Source: JAYOEY01 sp038120295 (lineage in GTDB: Bacteria > Pseudomonadota > Alphaproteobacteria > MPNO01 > UBA2964). From it: a DNA stretch of 47,276 nt. Location of the stretch: the NCBI GenBank assembly GCA_038120295.1, contig JAYOLL010000028.1, forward strand, positions 1-47,276. The letters run 5' to 3'. The position numbers and the translations under genes were made by a program. This document shows, piece after piece, positions 42,745-47,276 of the stretch. Under the pieces are notes generated by a model that was not told where the DNA came from, did no database searches, and worked only from the letters and a program-made list of their open reading frames with translations. Position 1 is the first letter of the stretch, and the number at the start of each line of letters is the position of its first letter.

Positions 42745-43215
42745 TTAACCCGAGACCTCGAATATCGCCTCGATCTCCATGCAGAATCCGCGCGGTAGTT
42801 CGGCCATGCCGACGGCGCTGCGGGCGTGCTGGCCGATTTCCCGACCGAACAGCTCGTAATAGAGGTTCGAAGCGCCGTCGATGACGGCGAACTGACGGTC
42901 GAAGCCCGGAGCCGAATTCACCATCCCGAACACCTTTACGACACGGGTGATGCGGTCGAGCGAGCCGATCTGGTGTTTCACCGATGTCAGGATGGTCAGC
43001 GCGGTAGCCTCCGCCGATCTGACGGCCTCCTCTTCCGATACGTCGCCCCCGACCTTGCCGTGCACCACTACGCCGCAATCCTCGGGTGGAGGGTGTCCTG
43101 AACAGAACAGCAAATTTCCTGTCTGAACGCAGCCGGTTCGGTTGCTGTTGGGATAGACAAATGCCTGTGGGAGCGTATGCCCCATCTCGGCCAGTTTTTC
43201 TTCGATCCTGTACAT
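42745..43215 (-). CDS. RidA family protein
   Basis: The 156-residue product has the RidA pattern (YPNSNRTGCVQTGNLLFCSG, and a RSAVGM arginine near residue 135). RidA proteins remove reactive enamines/imines, and family members near catabolic genes often hydrolyse aminoacrylate-type intermediates. ATG 43215 begins the conserved core, though no strong ribosome binding site is visible. A reading from 43302 adds 29 residues that look unrelated. It is divergent from the CoA-transferase gene. Confidence 0.85.
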   Translation of the reverse strand: MYRIEEKLAEMGHTLPQAFVYPNSNRTGCVQTGNLLFCSGHPPPEDCGVVVHGKVGGDVSEEEAVRSAEATALTILTSVKHQIGSLDRITRVVKVFGMVNSAPGFDRQFAVIDGASNLYYELFGREIGQHARSAVGMAELPRGFCMEIEAIFEVSG

Positions 43216-43316
43216 GGGGTGAGGGTGAAACCCGGTTGGCACGGAGTCAAGGCAACAACCTTTCGCGACACGCTCTGCTGTCGTATGAAATTCGCGCAGC
43301 AATTCAGGAGAGAGAT

Positions 43317-44543
43317 ATGGCCGACAGTAACGGGCCGCTTTCGGGCATAACGGTGTTGGACCTCACGCGTATTCTCGCCGGCCCCTACAGTACGCAGATG
43401 CTCGGCGATCTCGGCGCCGATATCATCAAGATCGAGCGACCGGGCAGCGGCGACGACACGCGCCGCTTCGGCCCGCCCTTCCTCAAGGATGAAGATGGGA
43501 ACGATACGGTTGAAAGCGCCTATTTCATGGGCGCTAACCGTAACAAGCGCTCGGTCGCCATCGATATCTCGAAGCCGGAAGGACAGGACATCATTCGGCG
43601 CATTGCCGCAAAATCGGATGTGGTGGTCGAAAACTTCAAGCGCGGCAACCTGGCGCGCTACGGGCTGGGCTACGAAGACCTGAAGCAGACGGTGCCGGGT
43701 CTTGTTTACTGCTCGATCACCGGGTTCGGTCAGACCGGGCCCTATGCCGACCGGCCGGGCTACGACCCGTTGATCCAGGCGATGGGCGGCATCATGAGCG
43801 TGACGGGCGAACCCGAGGGCGAGCCGATGAAGGCCGGCGTGCCGATCGCGGACATCATGGCTGGCATGTACGCCACCGTCGCCATCTGCGCCGCGCTGCG
43901 TTCTCGCGAGGTTACGGGGAAAGGGCAGTATATCGATATCGGCATGCTGGATACGCAGGCGGCGTGGCTGTCGATCCAGGCGATGAACTATCTCATTGGC
44001 GGTGCGAACCCGGCCCGGCTGGGTAATGGCCACCCCAATATCGTGCCCTACCAGGTATTCCAGACCGAGGACGGTCACATCATGCTGACCATTGGAAACG
44101 ATTCCCAGTTCCAGCGGTTCTGCGAATTCGCGGAATGCCCGGAACTGGCGGCGGACGAACGGTTTGCTACCAACGGCGCACGGGTGACCAATCGGGACGG
44201 CCTGATCGAGCGGATGAAGCCCGTACTGGCATCCAGGCCATCATCCTACTGGCTTGAAAACCTCGAACGCCTGACCATCGGCTGCGGCCCGATCAACACT
44301 GTCGATCAGCTGTTCGCCGATCCGCATGTCATCGATCGCGGCATGAAAATCGAGATGGCGCATGACGCGATCGGCGGCCGCAAGGTGCCGCTGGTGGCCA
44401 ACCCGATACGGTTCTCGGATACCGAAGTGTCCTATCGCCACGCACCGCCGGTGCTGGGTGCGGATACAGACGCCGTTCTGGAAGAGGTTCTTGGGCTGGA
44501 CGATAGCGAGCGATCGAAGCTGCGCGACACCGGTATAATCTAA
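43317..44543 (+). CDS. CaiB/BaiF (class III) CoA-transferase
   Basis: The 408-residue product has the class III pattern: LDLTRILAGPYSTQMLGDLG near the start and the catalytic Asp D150 in RPGYDPLIQAMGG. It moves CoA from one organic acid to another, so it may activate a dicarboxylate or aromatic acid. The ATG follows CAGGAGAGAGAT. Its end overlaps the convergent exporter gene by 4 bp. The donor and acceptor are unknown. Confidence 0.93.
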   Translation: MADSNGPLSGITVLDLTRILAGPYSTQMLGDLGADIIKIERPGSGDDTRRFGPPFLKDEDGNDTVESAYFMGANRNKRSVAIDISKPEGQDIIRRIAAKSDVVVENFKRGNLARYGLGYEDLKQTVPGLVYCSITGFGQTGPYADRPGYDPLIQAMGGIMSVTGEPEGEPMKAGVPIADIMAGMYATVAICAALRSREVTGKGQYIDIGMLDTQAAWLSIQAMNYLIGGANPARLGNGHPNIVPYQVFQTEDGHIMLTIGNDSQFQRFCEFAECPELAADERFATNGARVTNRDGLIERMKPVLASRPSSYWLENLERLTIGCGPINTVDQLFADPHVIDRGMKIEMAHDAIGGRKVPLVANPIRFSDTEVSYRHAPPVLGADTDAVLEEVLGLDDSERSKLRDTGII

Positions 44544-45763
44544 CCGATGACCGGATTGCCGCGTCGCGCCAGCACGTAGGGAACCGTTCCTGCAACCAGC
44601 CCCGTTACGGCCGCTACTGAAATCACGGCGACGAGCGGAGTCGGGGTGCCGTCAGCCGCGAACCCGTAGAGCTGGGTAAACAGCGCCGCGCCGAACATCT
44701 GGCAGAACACGCCAATACCGGATGCGGTGCCGGCCAGCGGGCCTGCGAGTCGAATGGCGCCTGCCTGCGTATTGGGGAGCGCGAGTCCCTGCGCGAATGT
44801 CACCAGAAAACCCGAGAGGAAGATAGAAGGCGGGCTCAGGTGACCGGCCAGCATAGCGGCGGTAAACCCGGCGACGGAAAGCGCCATCATGACGCTCCCC
44901 GCGAGTACCATGATCTCGATACTGACGCGCCCGCTGAGCTTGCTGGACAGCAGGTTTCCGAGCCAGTAGCCGGCAGGAAAAAGCATGAAATAGAGGCCGT
45001 ACTCCGAAGCGGGCCGGTCTAGATATTCCCTCATCAGGACCGATGCGCCGGTCGCCATGGTGAAAAAGACGCCCGAGCAGAGACCGGATTGAAGGACCAG
45101 TGCCGTGAAACGGGCGTCGCGCAGAAGTCTGATATAACCGGACAGGATGGTTTGCGACCGATCTGGCGCATCGCCGGGCGGGCGCGTTTCGTAAAGCACG
45201 AAGAAGCTGAGAAGCCCGATCAGACCGCCGACTCCGGCTGCGAACCAGAGCACGCTGCGCCAGCCAAATCCGTCGACCAGAAACCCGCCGATAGGAGGCG
45301 CCACTAGTGGGCCTATGGCATAGGCCATCAGCAGGTAGGCGATGACTTTCACCAGGCCATCGGGTCCGAAGACGTCGCGGGCGATGGTGCGCGCGAGAGA
45401 CAGTCCACATGCCCCGCCAGCGGCCTGGATCAGTCGTCCGGCGAGCATCGCCCAGATAGTGTCCGCTGTCGCTGCGATTGCACAACCGCCGACGAACAGG
45501 ACGGTGCTGGCGAGCAGGACCGGCCGTCGGCCATAGCGGTCGGACAGGGTGCCATACACCAGAGTCAGGAAAGCCATGACGAAGAGCGGCATGCTGGCGG
45601 TAAGCTGTGCCAGCGAATCGTCGATGTCGAAGGCCTCCTTAACTGCCGGGAGAGCTGGAAAGTACAAATGAAGAGACAGGGGCCCCAGTGAGGTAATCAG
45701 GGCCAGCACCGTGACGAACAACCGGCCGGGACGTTTCTTCGGCCGGTTCGAAAACCCGCTCAA
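44540..45763 (-). CDS. Bcr/CflA-family drug or metabolite exporter (MFS)
   Basis: The 407-residue product has twelve membrane helices and the Bcr/CflA sequences LYFPALPAVKEAF, VYGTLSDRYGRRPVLL (motif A) and GGACGLSLARTIARDVF. These proton antiporters export drugs or small metabolites from the cytoplasm. It overlaps the next upstream gene by 4 bp, so both may be translated together. Export of a pathway intermediate is possible but not shown. Confidence 0.92.
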   Translation of the reverse strand: MSGFSNRPKKRPGRLFVTVLALITSLGPLSLHLYFPALPAVKEAFDIDDSLAQLTASMPLFVMAFLTLVYGTLSDRYGRRPVLLASTVLFVGGCAIAATADTIWAMLAGRLIQAAGGACGLSLARTIARDVFGPDGLVKVIAYLLMAYAIGPLVAPPIGGFLVDGFGWRSVLWFAAGVGGLIGLLSFFVLYETRPPGDAPDRSQTILSGYIRLLRDARFTALVLQSGLCSGVFFTMATGASVLMREYLDRPASEYGLYFMLFPAGYWLGNLLSSKLSGRVSIEIMVLAGSVMMALSVAGFTAAMLAGHLSPPSIFLSGFLVTFAQGLALPNTQAGAIRLAGPLAGTASGIGVFCQMFGAALFTQLYGFAADGTPTPLVAVISVAAVTGLVAGTVPYVLARRGNPVIG

Positions 45764-46119
45764 TGGCCCCGGTCCCGCTCGACGGGCATGTAGCGGTGGT
45801 AGCGCAGCCCACGCAGCAATGCGTATTCCTCTTGCCTGCGATTGCCGCCCGACTCCCAGGCGCGGAAGAGCGGCTCGTCAGGCGAAAGGTCGGGATCGGA
45901 CAGCGGGGCGCCCGCCAATTCGCGAAGGACTGCCGCGAGCTTCAGCCCGGTCAGGCCTTCGAATGCCGCCTTTCGGGGCGGGCCAACCAGCGGAATTTCT
46001 AGATCTTTGGGATCATGGATTTCGGGACAGCAGCGGATGTTCGGGGCCGGGAACGCTTCTGACAGCGCTTTCCGAGACGGATCGATAGGGGCGATGGACG
46101 ATGAGATAAGAAATGCCAT
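45760..46119 (-). CDS. Hypothetical protein, translationally coupled to the exporter gene
   Basis: The 119-residue product is soluble and has no recognised domain. It has a conserved-looking middle (FEGLTGLKLAAVLRELAGAP) and an Arg-rich end. Its stop overlaps the exporter start by 4 bp, which supports that it is real. A TATAAA box lies just before the ATG, and no ribosome binding site is clear. No function can be inferred. Confidence 0.5.
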   Translation of the reverse strand: MAFLISSSIAPIDPSRKALSEAFPAPNIRCCPEIHDPKDLEIPLVGPPRKAAFEGLTGLKLAAVLRELAGAPLSDPDLSPDEPLFRAWESGGNRRQEEYALLRGLRYHRYMPVERDRGH

Positions 46120-46215
46120 ACCGGATTTATATCATGTTGTGCGCGGGCTGCCTTGCCGGTCGTCGGTGTCGTCGATTGCAACGAATGATGGCCGGAGGTG
46201 GCGAATTCCCCTATC

Positions 46216-46231
46216 TTAACGATGTCTTAAC
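46216..46231 (+). promoter_or_regulatory. CtrA box, perfect TTAA-N7-TTAAC
   Basis: TTAA (46216-46219), seven bases, then TTAAC (46227-46231), with CAT following to give TTAACCAT. This matches the CtrA consensus exactly. It lies in the gap between the divergent hypothetical gene and the PAS sensor gene, 60 bp upstream of the likely start of the latter. Confidence 0.6.
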
Positions 46232-46290
46232 CATACGGGGCGAACTCTCCCGACAAGAAATTTTTAGAGGGAGGGGGAAGGAGGCCGGGG

Positions 46291-47276
46291 CTGGAAAATC
46301 GGGACACATCGAGGTCGGCAGCGATTTCGCCGAGTGGCGATGGGGGGCTCCGTCCGCTTGCAATCGGCGTTGTTGTCGTCCTGGCGGAATTTCTCGGCTT
46401 TGGAATTTTCATAGCTGTCGAGCGGGATCGTTCGCTGGCCCAGATGGCTGACCAGTATCCGGTCCTGTTTTTCGGCGTTCTCGTTTTCGGAGCGGTTGGT
46501 GTCTTCCTGCTGGCCCGCATCTTTCGACTATGGCGGGCAAATGTTCATCTGCGCGCCTTGGCGGAGGAACGTGTCGGCATCATTCATTCGCTGGTCGAGA
46601 GCGAAAGCCAGCTTCAGAGTCTGACTGATATTTCTCCGGTCGGGATTCTTTTTATCGATGCCGACGGAACCTGCCTGTATGCGAACCGACGGGCCGAACT
46701 GCTGACAGGGCGGTCTGCGGCGACGCTGATCCAGGAAGGGTGGAAGAGCGCGCTGCATCCGGACGACCGGGACAGGGTGACGTCGGAGTGGGAGGGGTTC
46801 GGTAACTCCGTAGCTCCACTCCTCTTCGAGGCGCGTCTGCTGCCGACCGAGGATCGCCCGGTCTGGATCTGGGGCAGGCGGTCGCGCAGCGGGAGGAACA
46901 GGGCGAGGTCGTCGGTTATGTCCTGACCGTCACCGATATTTCGGAACGAAAGAACATGGAGAACGCTCTCGCTGAACGCGATGCCCGTTTTAGCGCCTCC
47001 GAACGCATTGCCCGGATCGGCCACTGGGAACGTCGCTGTAATTCCAATCAGGTTTTCTGGTCCAGACAGGTTTATGAGATCTACGGTCTGGACCCCGCCG
47101 ACTACACGCCGGACTTCGATGACATTTACAGCCGAATGCATCCGGAGGACCGGGAGCAAGTCCGTGAGGCGGCGCGATCGGTTGCTGATACCGGCGAACA
47201 CTATGAGGTGGAGCATCGCATCATTTTGCCGGACGGCGAAATCCGCTGGGTACATGTCCAGTGCGAAGTGGTTCTG
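46291..47276 (+). pseudogene. PAS-domain membrane sensor protein, frameshifted, 3' end beyond the window
   Basis: Two membrane helices (PLAIGVVVVLAEFLGFGIFI and PVLFFGVLVFGAVGVFLLA) lead into a PAS domain (ESQLQSLTDISPVGILFIDA). After a frame change at the G run 46871-46874, the adjacent frame continues with VAQREEQGEVVGYVLTVTDI, then a second PAS domain to the window end. One extra G would restore VWIWGQAVAQ, so a one-base loss or sequencing error is likely. CTG 46291 has AAGGAGG six bases upstream, and no in-frame ATG, GTG or TTG exists from the stop at 46228 to ATG 46444, which would cut off the first helix. The output domain, probably a histidine kinase or GGDEF, lies outside. Confidence 0.75.

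Noticed and set aside
43216..43302. N-terminal extension of the RidA protein
   Set aside because: It has no RidA similarity and reaches to 15 bp before the divergent CoA-transferase gene, filling its promoter region.
46113..46451. 112-codon + strand frame ahead of the PAS sensor
   Set aside because: It is out of frame with the membrane and PAS sequence, overlaps the CtrA box, and has no conserved features.

Overview
The window is a chromosomal segment of an alphaproteobacterium, most likely a Rhodospirillales-type lineage (inference). The evidence is a classic alphaproteobacterial S10-spc-alpha ribosomal protein cluster, an ATP12 F1-ATPase chaperone (a family of alphaproteobacteria and mitochondria), a DUF1489 gene, an RpoA start of the type MIQKNWQELIKPNK, and TTAA-N7-TTAA sites that match the CtrA consensus. 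G+C is high throughout except for a short low-G+C islet near 27.2-27.5 kb. No insertion sequence, CRISPR array or rRNA was found.

Region 1 (1-14.1 kb) holds the end of tuf, then rpsJ through secY-adk, then rpsM-rpsK-rpoA-rplQ, all on the + strand. A strong intrinsic terminator hairpin lies between tuf and rpsJ, a sigma70-type promoter lies between adk and rpsM, and a strong terminator follows rplQ. Region 2 (14.2-20.4 kb) is a tightly coupled housekeeping run: HtrA/DegP protease, rarA, crcB/fluC, an RluC/RluD pseudouridine synthase, a HAD phosphatase and an ATP12 chaperone, closed by convergent lipB. Region 3 (20.4-24.7 kb) has tRNA-Leu(GAG), mgtE, an SLC13-type carrier, a stand-alone response regulator and a DUF1489 gene.

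Region 4 (24.7-45.8 kb) is an accessory catabolic island. It contains an FAD aromatic hydroxylase and two class II aldolase/decarboxylase-type proteins. It also contains a two-subunit molybdenum enzyme that closely resembles pyrogallol-phloroglucinol transhydroxylase but carries an extra N-terminal SCP2-like domain. Next to that are a carboxymuconolactone-decarboxylase-family protein and a C-C-hydrolase-like alpha/beta hydrolase. A long minus-strand operon follows, running from a second molybdopterin oxidoreductase through the lower meta-cleavage enzymes (2-oxopent-4-enoate hydratase, acylating acetaldehyde dehydrogenase, 4-hydroxy-2-oxovalerate aldolase, 4-oxalocrotonate decarboxylase) to two tandem Rieske ferredoxins, a ferredoxin reductase and an aldolase. 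A FAH hydrolase, RidA, a class III CoA-transferase and a Bcr/CflA exporter complete the island. No ring-cleavage dioxygenase, no Rieske oxygenase and no transcription regulator are present in the window. The substrate is therefore not known. A polyhydroxylated aromatic or heteroaromatic compound funnelled to pyruvate and acetyl-CoA is the best inference.

Region 5 (45.8-47.3 kb) has a small hypothetical gene, a consensus CtrA box, and a membrane-anchored PAS-domain sensor gene. That gene appears to start at CTG, carries a single-base frameshift in a G run, and runs off the window. The most promising material for a new system is the transhydroxylase-like operon combined with the aerobic-style lower meta pathway and the orphan ferredoxin chain.
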